This document shows positions 54,749 through 61,938 of a stretch of 64,000 nt of DNA, one piece after another. Numbering within the stretch: position 1 is the first letter of the stretch; each line of letters starts with the position of its first letter. The notes below the pieces were generated by a model, which made no database searches, had not been told where the DNA came from, and saw only the letters and a list, made by a program, of their open reading frames with translations. A program made the position numbers and the translations under genes. Source of the DNA: an uncultured Bacteroidales bacterium (GTDB lineage: Bacteria; Bacteroidota; Bacteroidia; Bacteroidales; F082); assembly GCA_905234765.1 (NCBI GenBank), contig CAJOIF010000013.1, positions 32,958 to 96,957 on the forward strand. The letters run 5' to 3'.

Positions 54749-56089
54749 ATGAAACTCACACCATCCATGTACGAACCTCTCTTCGTCAGTGTCACTGAAC
54801 ATGTCACAGTGAACACTCTCTACGACGTAAGAAGAGTAAAAAAAGATGGCACTTACCCTGTATATATTAGGGTTTGCTGCCGTCACGACAAGCTGTATTT
54901 ACCCACGGGCATCTCGCTCACTCCTGAAGACTATGCCAAGGCACTCATCGTCAAGACAGGCTCCACTAAAATCTGTAAAGCCAAGGCGCAAGTCGGCCAG
55001 GTCTTCAAAAAAGTCAACGACGCAGTCGACTCCCTCAATGCCGAGAACAATTTCACCTTTGAGAATCTGAAGAACATCCTCGCTGGCCCTCAAAAGACCC
55101 AGTCCAAGTCGGTCACCCTTCTTGAATACTGGATGGAGTTTGGCGAGAGCAAAAACACCGAAAAGACCCGCGAGCAATACCTCAACGCGCTGAAGAGCTT
55201 TTATCGCTTCCTCGGTTGCACCGTCACTTGTCACATCAAGAGACGTTCCAAGGAGAGAGTCTTCACCGTCAAGGGCAAGAAAGCCAAGGTCACTCCCTCT
55301 TTCGTGAATGAGACAATTATCAAGCAATGGGATGCCACGATGGAAGAAGCTGGTTTGTCCATTTCCACTCGTAGCATCTATCTCCGTGCCCTCCGTGCCG
55401 TCATGAACAGCCTGGGCGAAAAGAAGATCATCGGCGAGGTGCCCAAGTTCTCCATCAAGTCCGGCACCCGCCGCAAAGAGGATTTCATCCCTGTCTCTGA
55501 TATTGTGAAAATCCGCGACTATAAGAAAAGAGAAGGAAAGAAGGCCGCTGATTGGTGGCTCATCCTCTATCTCTGCAATGGTAGCAACTTGAAAGACTTG
55601 GCTTATCTCGAATGGAATGACGACTACTTTTATAATAATGAGTTGACCTATATCCGTGGCAAGATAGCCGATAAGGTCCAGGTCACCGTCCATATTCCCG
55701 TCACAGAGCCATTGAAGAAGCTGCTCGAAAAGTACGCCAGCAAGCCCGAGAAAGGCAAGCTCGTCTTCCCGCAGATTCTTCTCAGTGCCAAGCATGATTC
55801 CGACATGGAAAGCCGCATTCACGACTTCAACCGCCAAATCCGCAAAGGCATGAAAGGCGTTTGCGAACATCTTGGCATCCGCCCCGTCACCGCTTCCACT
55901 GCCCGAAATTCCTACATTACAACATTGACCTGGCACGGCATCCAAGATGCCTTCATCGATGCCATGGTCGGCCACGTCGATTCCAAGAACGTCCTCCGAG
56001 GCTATCAAGGCACCATCAGCCCAAAGAAGCGATTGAAGGTCAACAACCTCCTCTTCATCGATCCAGAGATTGACGAAGACGAAGAATGA
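54749..56089 (+). CDS. Tyrosine recombinase / site-specific integrase
   Basis: A 446-residue integrase with the Bacteroidota layout: an arm-binding N-terminal domain (VRRVKKDGTYPVYIRVCCRH), a SAM-like core-binding domain (about 120-220, LLEYWMEFGESKNTEKTREQ), and a C-terminal catalytic domain. Catalytic landmarks are TASTARNSYITTL (box II Arg), VGHVDSKNVLRGYQG (His and the nucleophile Tyr). In box I, where most integrases have Arg (GLRxxDL), this one reads CNGSNLKDLAYLEW, a variant known to recur in Bacteroidota integrases. It has its own promoter, ends in a terminator, and most likely integrates at tRNA-Pro. Confidence 0.93.
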   Translation: MKLTPSMYEPLFVSVTEHVTVNTLYDVRRVKKDGTYPVYIRVCCRHDKLYLPTGISLTPEDYAKALIVKTGSTKICKAKAQVGQVFKKVNDAVDSLNAENNFTFENLKNILAGPQKTQSKSVTLLEYWMEFGESKNTEKTREQYLNALKSFYRFLGCTVTCHIKRRSKERVFTVKGKKAKVTPSFVNETIIKQWDATMEEAGLSISTRSIYLRALRAVMNSLGEKKIIGEVPKFSIKSGTRRKEDFIPVSDIVKIRDYKKREGKKAADWWLILYLCNGSNLKDLAYLEWNDDYFYNNELTYIRGKIADKVQVTVHIPVTEPLKKLLEKYASKPEKGKLVFPQILLSAKHDSDMESRIHDFNRQIRKGMKGVCEHLGIRPVTASTARNSYITTLTWHGIQDAFIDAMVGHVDSKNVLRGYQGTISPKKRLKVNNLLFIDPEIDEDEE

Positions 56090-56092
56090 ATC

Positions 56093-56122
56093 AAAAGCCC
56101 GGCGCTCTGCTGGGCTTTTTTT
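56093..56122 (+). terminator. Intrinsic terminator after the integrase gene
   Basis: AAAAGCCC (56093-56100) pairs with GGGCTTTT (56112-56119), followed by T. Confidence 0.8.
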
Positions 56123-56159
56123 ATCCCTCCATTTCGCGCACTCTTAAATCTTTATAGCC

Positions 56160-57188
56160 ATGACAGCAATATCATCATTTAAGATCCATGCCGACCTGGA
56201 CGGCTATCTGAATGACCCCGTCTTTGGGCCACTTAACGAAATGATTTATGAAACCCTGCTTGAAATCAACACGTTCGACAATTCTAGCAACAGGCATTAT
56301 CCTATCTGGCATCCCGCGCACGTGATTTTCAGGGAAGCGTATTCTTTAATGAACGACTTCGCAAAAGAGCCTCACCCCGAAGAAAACTTTGTCCGAGATC
56401 ATTTCTTCAAAGTCCGCAAACGTCTTCTCGACACCTACGCGGCAGAAATCGTCCTGTCGGTCGATTTCGTGCTGCTACGGCTTCAGGATGAAAGAAAGAG
56501 CCGTTTCCTCGTCTCTGCCATCAAACGCGCTGTAGATGTCAATTCATACTACTTCAAGGCGTTTGAACAGCTGACCAACGAACTTGACGAGCCTGAGGAA
56601 GATTGGAAAGAAAAAAATCACACCCTTCAGAAACAATATGATGCGCTCTGCGCATCCATTCCATCGCCATTAACCGACAAGAAAAACCAGTATCTTCTAC
56701 CTCTCGATACAATCGAAGCGGCTCGTCATGGCTATGTCCATGTCCAAGACCTTCTTCAAGCCGTCGACAAGGTCAAAACGGCCAACCTCTATAAGGTGCT
56801 GACCTACCTCCTTGCCGACATCAAAGGCGATTTCCAAGAGATGGTGAAAACCAAGGAAAGATTGCATAACGATGAACTCGCCTCAACCTACATATCCCAC
56901 CTGGCCATCAGCAAACAAATCTCCGAAATCGACCTCATTCGCGTCTTCCTGGCACTTTATGAATCCGGATGCATCATTGACCGTAAGACAAGGAAGAAAC
57001 CGACGCAAAAGGAGTATTTCAAAACCATTGGCGACTTGTTCGACATCGATCTCTCCGATGCCACTGCCACCTACAGCAGGTCGCTCCAACAAGGTTGCAC
57101 CGAAGAAACGACAGAGGCCATCTTCATCCTTTTGGCGCAAGCCCTTCTAAACAAGCCAGCTGGGAAAAACAAGAAAAAACGTACATAA
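56160..57188 (+). CDS. Mobile-element protein with RteC-like C-terminal region
   Basis: A 342-residue, mostly helical soluble protein. The C-terminal ~100 residues (ISEIDLIRVFLALYESGCII, QKEYFKTIGDLFDIDLSDAT) resemble the RteC domain of regulators of conjugative transposon excision in Bacteroides. The N-terminal part (WHPAHVIFREAYSLMNDFAK) is also of the length seen in RteC-like proteins. The similarity is by pattern only. Its position right after the integrase fits a role in excision control. Confidence 0.6.
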   Translation: MTAISSFKIHADLDGYLNDPVFGPLNEMIYETLLEINTFDNSSNRHYPIWHPAHVIFREAYSLMNDFAKEPHPEENFVRDHFFKVRKRLLDTYAAEIVLSVDFVLLRLQDERKSRFLVSAIKRAVDVNSYYFKAFEQLTNELDEPEEDWKEKNHTLQKQYDALCASIPSPLTDKKNQYLLPLDTIEAARHGYVHVQDLLQAVDKVKTANLYKVLTYLLADIKGDFQEMVKTKERLHNDELASTYISHLAISKQISEIDLIRVFLALYESGCIIDRKTRKKPTQKEYFKTIGDLFDIDLSDATATYSRSLQQGCTEETTEAIFILLAQALLNKPAGKNKKKRT

Positions 57189-57211
57189 GTAACACCTTAC
57201 TGATGTAACCG

Positions 57212-57264
57212 CGTGAAGTTTTAGCTCGTATTTAGCCGCCGAAAACAACCACTAAAATTTCACG
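57212..57264. promoter_or_regulatory. Inverted repeat upstream of the HTH gene (possible operator)
   Basis: CGTGAAGTTTTAG (57212-57224) and CTAAAATTTCACG (57252-57264) are inverted with one mismatch in 13. It ends 2 bp before the HTH protein's ATG; autoregulation is plausible. Confidence 0.6.
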
Positions 57265-57266
57265 TC

Positions 57267-57632
57267 ATGTACCAATCCAACGAACCCCTGTCTTTCGACA
57301 GCCTACCCAATGCCGTCTCACAGCTGATAAAAGACGTAGGCGAAATGAAGACCATGCTGCAGTCCATCGCCGACCGCGATGGCCAGCCTCAAAAACAATG
57401 GATGAGCGTCGACGACCTCATCATCTACCTCCCCGGCAAGCCAGCCCGCCAAACCATCTACTCATGGGTCTGGAAAAAAGCCATCCCTTACCACAAAGCC
57501 GGAGCCAAGCTCCAATTCCTCAAGTCAGAGATTGACGCCTGGATCCTTGGCGAGGAGTTCGCCGTCGACGACGATGAAACCGTCCGCATACCATTGAAAG
57601 CACGCAAAGCCACGAAAGGAGGCCGTCCATGA
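57267..57632 (+). CDS. HTH (excisionase/MerR-like, HTH_17) DNA-binding protein
   Basis: A 121-residue protein with a winged-helix excisionase-type domain at about residues 46-92 (WMSVDDLIIYLPGKPARQTI, YSWVWKKAIPYHKAGAKLQF), a short N-terminal helix, and a basic C-terminal tail. Such proteins act as recombination directionality factors or element regulators. It overlaps the next gene by ATGA and has a 13-bp inverted repeat just upstream. Confidence 0.85.
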   Translation: MYQSNEPLSFDSLPNAVSQLIKDVGEMKTMLQSIADRDGQPQKQWMSVDDLIIYLPGKPARQTIYSWVWKKAIPYHKAGAKLQFLKSEIDAWILGEEFAVDDDETVRIPLKARKATKGGRP

Positions 57633-57880
57633 ACAATCTGCAAGGCTATGTCAACAAAGAGGAAGTCACCCTGACCCATCCCAACCTCTCCAAACTCTGG
57701 CTCGACTCAGGCGATGTCATGCGGCTGCTCCATTGCTCCCGTCGCACCTTGGATAAGCTCCGCTCCATGGGCTTGCCTTTTTACAAGGTGCACACCCATT
57801 ACTGCCTCTACAAGCTGGATGAAGTCCAGGCATTCATCGAGAACCATAAAATCACAAAAAACCATGGAAACGCTCGTTAG
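57629..57880 (+). CDS. Second small HTH (excisionase-like) protein
   Basis: An 83-residue HTH_17-like protein (WLDSGDVMRLLHCSRRTLDK, LRSMGLPFYKVHTHYCLYKL). Start overlaps the previous stop (ATGA); end overlaps the next gene by 17 bp. Two successive excisionase-type genes are usual in Bacteroidota integrative elements. Confidence 0.83.
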   Translation: MNNLQGYVNKEEVTLTHPNLSKLWLDSGDVMRLLHCSRRTLDKLRSMGLPFYKVHTHYCLYKLDEVQAFIENHKITKNHGNAR

Positions 57881-58508
57881 ACCTCAACCGTTCATCCCCT
57901 CGCATCCCGTGTGCCCTCCGGTCACGGCGGTCGCTTCGTTCTCCCGCTTCTCCTTCTTCACCAAGCCGATAGAGAGCAAGCAGCCCTCCATGGAGTTCTC
58001 CCTGGCCGATGCCTACAACTACATCCGTAGTGGCGTGTCGGCACAGGCCACAGCTCGCTTGCGCTCGCTGCCGCCCGCGCAACGCCCGGCCTTTAAGAGA
58101 TCAAACTTCGACTTCTGCACCTTCTCCGGCCTTTTCCAGCAGCGCAAAGCCGACAAACTCATCCGGCATTCCTATCTCGTGTGCTTCGACTTCGACCATC
58201 TCTCAGATGTCGAAGCCGTCGCGCTTACACTCCTGAACGACCCCTATTTTGAGACCATGCTGCTCTTCCGCAGCCCCTCAGGCGACGGCCTCAAATGGGT
58301 CGTCTCGATGGAACAGAACTACGCCTACCGCGAGCGTTTCTTCCCAGTCGAAACGCCCGCTTCCTATCACCCCCTGTTCTTCTATGCCGTCCAACATTAC
58401 CTCCACACCACCTATTCCCTCGATGTCGATGAAAAGTGCAAGGACGTTTCCCGTGCCTGTTTCCTTCCATTCGACCCTAATGCCTACATCAACCCAGCTT
58501 TGTCATGA
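57864..58508 (+). CDS. VirE N-terminal domain protein (BT4734/BF3469 family)
   Basis: A 214-residue protein of the VirE_N type found in Bacteroidota mobile elements directly before a DUF3987 gene. Typical stretches are FSLADAYNYIRSGVSAQAT, YLVCFDFDHLSDVEAVALTL (acidic motif as in primase-polymerase-like folds), LLFRSPSGDGLKWVV and DVSRACFLPFDPNAYI. A role as a primase-like partner in element replication is inferred from family and context. The start at 57864 overlaps the previous gene; the end overlaps the next (ATGA at 58505). Confidence 0.83.
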   Translation: METLVRPQPFIPSHPVCPPVTAVASFSRFSFFTKPIESKQPSMEFSLADAYNYIRSGVSAQATARLRSLPPAQRPAFKRSNFDFCTFSGLFQQRKADKLIRHSYLVCFDFDHLSDVEAVALTLLNDPYFETMLLFRSPSGDGLKWVVSMEQNYAYRERFFPVETPASYHPLFFYAVQHYLHTTYSLDVDEKCKDVSRACFLPFDPNAYINPALS

Positions 58509-60349
58509 CCAAACCACAAACCACCTACGCCACTTCCGTCGCTGATTCCGTCGAGGCCCTGACCGTCCTGATAGAGCGGTCGGCCACCGACATCACCGTC
58601 GATTATGGCGACTGGTGCAGCATCGGCTTCGCCCTCGCACACGAATTTGGTGCCGATGGTGAGCCTTTTTTCCACAGAATTTCGGCTTTTTACCCCAATT
58701 ATGACCCCCAAACAGCCAAAAAACAGTATGTCGCTTGCCTCCGTCATAGGATGCCGTCCGGCAAAGCTCCCATCACCATCGCCACCCTCTTCCACATCGC
58801 CAAGTCCCACGGAATCAACTTGCCCCTTCCCCCTCTGAGAGGGGGTCAGGTGGAGTCTCCTCACGCTGCCCTCATTGCGGGCTACGACCCGCAATCTCAC
58901 CCATTTTCCTCACGAAATCCGAATGAGGAAATGAGGAATGAGGAAAACCCCAGGCTTGCGGATGGCTCGTCCGCATATCATGAACCCTTGCCATCGTTTT
59001 CCAAATCCATCCGTTCCAGCCTCCCATCCATCATGCAGCGCATCATCGCCGACTCGGTCTCGGATGTCGATGCCGACATCCTCATCCTCGGCTCACTCAC
59101 TGTCTTTTCGGCCTGCATCCCGAATGTATATGGCATGTACGACTGTCGCGAGGTCTTCGCCAATCTCTTCCTCTTCGTCACCGCCAGCGCATCGGCTGGC
59201 AAAGGACGGCTCTCGTTGTGCCGTCATCTCGCTGCGCCGTTGCACCAGGCTCTTCGTGAAAAGTTCAAGAAGCAGATGAAGAAATACGAAGCCGCACAGG
59301 TGGCCTATGCCGTCAACCGCAAAAACTCCCTCGAAGTGCCGCCCAAGGAACCGCCGTTCCTCACTTTGTTCGTCCCGGCCAACAGCACCGCCACAGTCGT
59401 CTATCAGACCCTCGCCCAAAACAACGGTGTCGGCCTTCTGTTCGAGACAGAAGGCGACACCTTGGCCAACGCTTTCAATTCTGACCTCGGCAACTATTCC
59501 GACGGATTCAGGAAAGCGTTTCACCACGAAACGATTTCCTATCTCCGCAAGAAAGATCATGAATACGTTGAGATAGTGAAGCCCAAATTCTCCGCTGTCC
59601 TGTCCGGCACACCGCAGCAAATCTTCAATCTCATCCCTGACGCTGAAAACGGCCTCTTCAGCCGTTTCATCTTCTATGTCATGGAAACCGAATTGGTCTG
59701 GCACAACATGTTTGCCTCCCATGATGGCACCACGGCTGATGAGAAGTTCAAGGAGATAGGCCGCGACTTCTTCACCTTCCTGAAGAAGTTCCCCAAGCGG
59801 CCAGTCCAGTTCACCCTCAGCCGTTCCCAGATGGACCAGTTCAATGCCTACTTCGAGGCCACGCAGCTTCGCTTCGCTCAGCTGCTCGGCGACGAAATCG
59901 TGGCCACTGTCCGCCGCCTCGGCCTCATCCTCTTTCGCTTCGCGATGATCTTGACCGTCCTTCGCCGCATCGACGATGCGCCGAAGTCCGCCAAGAGTGG
60001 AGATAAAAATCTTCGCATGGTCTGCTCCGATGCCGACTTCGACACTGCCTTGGCCATGGTCAAAGTCCTGCTGCAGCACTCGGTTGCCGTCTTTCAGGCG
60101 CTGCCTCGCAACGCCAAGGCACCTGTCTTGAAAGGCCGTCAAGTTATCGCAGCCGAAACCCGCGAAAAGTTCCTTGCAGCATTGCCAGAAACTTTCGACC
60201 GTCCAACCTACCTCAATACCGCCGCTTCGCTCAACATCACCGAAAAAACCGCTGAGCGTTACCTGCAATTCTTCATCAAGTCTGGCCAGCTATTGCACCC
60301 CTCAACTGGCCAGTACCGCAAGAACCCCGAAGGGGTGACACAACCCTAA
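58505..60349 (+). CDS. DUF3987 (PriCT-2 + helicase-like) protein
   Basis: A 614-residue protein. The N-terminal ~80 residues resemble the primase C-terminal PriCT-2 domain (DYGDWCSIGFALAHEFGADG). The rest is DUF3987 with a P-loop-like ASASAGKGRLSLCRHL (about 229-244), an unusual Walker A, and ETEGDTLANAF as acidic motif. A low-complexity linker (about residues 105-155) is encoded by interspersed repeats (58823-58950): LPLPPLRGGQVE and ALIAGYDPQS. The gene likely serves autonomous replication of the element together with VirE-N. The C-terminal residues NPEGVTQP also come from repeat-like DNA running into the stop. Confidence 0.82.
   Translation: MTKPQTTYATSVADSVEALTVLIERSATDITVDYGDWCSIGFALAHEFGADGEPFFHRISAFYPNYDPQTAKKQYVACLRHRMPSGKAPITIATLFHIAKSHGINLPLPPLRGGQVESPHAALIAGYDPQSHPFSSRNPNEEMRNEENPRLADGSSAYHEPLPSFSKSIRSSLPSIMQRIIADSVSDVDADILILGSLTVFSACIPNVYGMYDCREVFANLFLFVTASASAGKGRLSLCRHLAAPLHQALREKFKKQMKKYEAAQVAYAVNRKNSLEVPPKEPPFLTLFVPANSTATVVYQTLAQNNGVGLLFETEGDTLANAFNSDLGNYSDGFRKAFHHETISYLRKKDHEYVEIVKPKFSAVLSGTPQQIFNLIPDAENGLFSRFIFYVMETELVWHNMFASHDGTTADEKFKEIGRDFFTFLKKFPKRPVQFTLSRSQMDQFNAYFEATQLRFAQLLGDEIVATVRRLGLILFRFAMILTVLRRIDDAPKSAKSGDKNLRMVCSDADFDTALAMVKVLLQHSVAVFQALPRNAKAPVLKGRQVIAAETREKFLAALPETFDRPTYLNTAASLNITEKTAERYLQFFIKSGQLLHPSTGQYRKNPEGVTQP
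58823..58898. repeat. Interspersed repeats read in frame inside the DUF3987 gene
   Basis: CCCCCTCTGAGAGGGGG (58830-58846, same family as 39006) and TTGCGGGCTACGACCCGCAA (58874-58893, same family as 32016-32035) lie next to each other in the interdomain linker, without breaking the frame. Confidence 0.7.
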
Positions 60350-60395
60350 CCAGGGGGTTCAACCCCTGACATTCACACACCTAACCTCACATACT

Positions 60396-60644
60396 ATGAA
60401 ATCAGTAATCCTCATCGAAGCCTACACCATGTCCGCCTATCGTGCCATCCGTCCCGCTATCGTCGGTGCCCATATCGGCTACGTCGGCGTTTGTGGCCTC
60501 ACATTCTCGGCCACCATCTATCAAAAGGACTATGCCTACCTCGTCGATGTCATCAACATCGCAGCGCAAAGCGCTGGCATCCCACGCGACGAGTACAACA
60601 TAGTCGCCCTCCAGAACATTGCCAAACCCACAAAAACTGAATGA
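60396..60644 (+). CDS. Small protein of unknown function, paralog of next gene
   Basis: An 82-residue protein that is alike to the following one: AYTMSAYRAIRPAIV near the start and AGIPRDEYNIVA near the end. Only 1 bp separates the two genes. A GGGGGTTCAACCCC hairpin lies at about 60353-60367 before it. No family recognised. Confidence 0.65.
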   Translation: MKSVILIEAYTMSAYRAIRPAIVGAHIGYVGVCGLTFSATIYQKDYAYLVDVINIAAQSAGIPRDEYNIVALQNIAKPTKTE

Positions 60645-60645
60645 T

Positions 60646-60867
60646 ATGATTACCACCATTCGCATCGCAACCTACACCCTCCCAGCTCACGCCGCTATCC
60701 ATCCCATAGTGGTAAAATCAAACGTCATCAAGCGTCGCTTGCTATTTGTGTGCTTTTATTGCACCATACGGACCCGGAAAGGGAAGGAAACTGTAGATGC
60801 ACTTCAAAAAGCCTGGGATGATGCTGGAATAAAACACAGCGAATACAAAATCATCATCGAGGAATGA
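60646..60867 (+). CDS. Small protein of unknown function, paralog of previous gene
   Basis: A 73-residue protein with TYTLPAHAAIHPIVV at the start and AGIKHSEYKIIIEE at the end, matching the previous protein. The ATG at 60646 is used rather than the start at 60619, which lies inside the previous gene. Possibly a tandem duplicate; function unknown. Confidence 0.65.
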   Translation: MITTIRIATYTLPAHAAIHPIVVKSNVIKRRLLFVCFYCTIRTRKGKETVDALQKAWDDAGIKHSEYKIIIEE

Positions 60868-60924
60868 GGCCGTTTCCTCATTTCCTCATTTCCTCACTTG
60901 AACTATTGTGAGGAAACAATTATC

Positions 60925-61113
60925 TCAACCTTTATCTATTTGTTGATATTCCTCTGCAAAGGCTTGGTGTAGCCTGACCACTTCCATCAGCGAAGCCGCG
61001 TATTCACTGGCATCAAGGTCGTCTTCACGGTCAAGCCTTTCCAAGATCTCCTGTGCTGCCTGTAACTTGCTTTTCATGTCAGAAAACAGCTTGTTTTCCT
61101 CTTCTTTGGTCAT
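60925..61113 (-). CDS. Small coiled-coil protein
   Basis: A 62-residue, highly charged helical protein (MTKEEENKLFSDMKSKLQAA, HQAFAEEYQQIDKG). The frame is open further upstream, but the ATG at 61113 gives the sensible start. It lies downstream of the structured RNA on the same strand, so the RNA could be its leader. Function unknown. Confidence 0.55.
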   Translation of the reverse strand: MTKEEENKLFSDMKSKLQAAQEILERLDREDDLDASEYAASLMEVVRLHQAFAEEYQQIDKG

Positions 61114-61189
61114 TTTTCTTGGTGTTTTGGCCTTGCGCTTTTCGTCACACACAAATAGAAATAAAGAGGCGTGAGACAATCCGTTTCTC

Positions 61190-61329
61190 GTCAACGCGGC
61201 TCTGGGTAGCCTCTACAACAAGATAACGAAAAGCTCACGCCTATCGGCGCGAGCCTTATCGTTCTGTTCCCGTTGTAGTTTGTTGAAATTTCCCAGATTT
61301 CGTTGACAGGAAGCAGAGCGTAAAGCTCT
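61190..61329 (-). ncRNA. Strongly folded RNA element (unknown class)
   Basis: On the minus strand, behind a TAAATTTGC promoter element (61353-61361), come a small hairpin AGAGC/GCTCT (61315-61329) and four nested stems: GTCAACG (61190-61196 with 61301-61307), TCTGGG (61201-61206 with 61292-61297), CTACAAC (61213-61219 with 61272-61278) and an inner hairpin 61225-61263 closed by a tetraloop. In the inner hairpin 15 pairs form with one bulge. Asymmetric internal loops lie between the stems. The fold is too long and regular to be a simple terminator. It could be a small RNA, a leader for the coiled-coil gene, or a replication/transfer site. Confidence 0.6.
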
Positions 61330-61352
61330 ATTATTTATGTCTTTTTACGGCT

Positions 61353-61361
61353 GCAAATTTA
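61353..61361 (-). promoter_or_regulatory. -7 promoter element of the structured RNA
   Basis: TAAATTTGC on the minus strand; transcription would begin about 61346, shortly before the first hairpin. Confidence 0.5.
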
Positions 61362-61378
61362 CAACTTTTATCCAACTA

Positions 61379-61720
61379 TCATAGTCTTTCTCTTAGCCTA
61401 TACATCGTATCGTGAACGGCTTGAAGTTGTGCCTCTGCAAATGATTTGATTTCTTCGCAATCAAATCTCCCTATCTCCTCGCCATCAATACTATAATGAT
61501 AGCCATAGAAAAGGACGGTGTCCGTGTCGTTTTTATAGACTGGAACCACCCTTAATGACATTCCATGCTCAAAAAGCAAGAGGTCATATAGATCTATCCA
61601 ATCTCCTGTTGTTACGGCAGAGCGCTTCTTTAATTCATCTATTATGTCAGGGCAAGCACTAAGCATCTCTTTCAACGCATCGTTAGTGCATTTCCTATGT
61701 TCTTTTTTAGCTTTTTTCAT
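61379..61720 (-). CDS. Small protein of unknown function
   Basis: A 113-residue soluble protein (MKKAKKEHRKCTNDALKEML, then LYDLLLFEHGMSLRVVPVYK and SIDGEEIGRFDCEEIKSFAE). The ATG at 61720 fits better than the upstream one at 61762. A 42-residue frame (61707-61835, minus strand) overlaps its start. A TATATTTGC element (minus, 61839-61847) lies upstream; if used, the short frame would be leaderless. No family recognised. Confidence 0.6.
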   Translation of the reverse strand: MKKAKKEHRKCTNDALKEMLSACPDIIDELKKRSAVTTGDWIDLYDLLLFEHGMSLRVVPVYKNDTDTVLFYGYHYSIDGEEIGRFDCEEIKSFAEAQLQAVHDTMYRLRERL

Positions 61721-61867
61721 ATAGTTCCGTTTTTGCCCCCATTGCATGGGGTGGGCAAGCATTCATCCCTTGATATAGCTTGAACAGCTCGGCAAACGCC
61801 GCCGCTGCAACAGCTTGTTGTTTCTCCGTTTTCATGCCGCAAATATAGTTTTTATTCTCAAAACTCC

Positions 61868-61898
61868 TTGCGGTTTAGAACAAAAACCCTACTTTTGC
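61868..61898 (+). promoter_or_regulatory. Promoter of the AAA/DUF4143 gene
   Basis: TTG (61868-61870), 19-bp gap, TACTTTTGC (61890-61898). Confidence 0.65.
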
Positions 61899-61910
61899 AT
61901 CCGATAAAAC

Positions 61911-61924
61911 TGTCACGTGTGACA
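61911..61924. promoter_or_regulatory. Palindrome between promoter and ATPase start (possible operator)
   Basis: TGTCAC-GT-GTGACA, a perfect 6-bp inverted repeat 12 bp after the -7 element and 14 bp before the ATG; the position fits a repressor site. Confidence 0.5.
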
Positions 61925-61938
61925 CAAAAACCGAATAA

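Noticed and set aside
61190..61307. Retron msr-msd RNA
   Set aside because: The enclosing stem and long hairpin are suggestive, but there is no reverse transcriptase in the window and the usual priming context is not evident.
61707..61835. 42-residue minus-strand gene
   Set aside because: The best promoter element lies only 4 bp from its ATG, so it would be leaderless; mentioned with the 61379 gene but not called.
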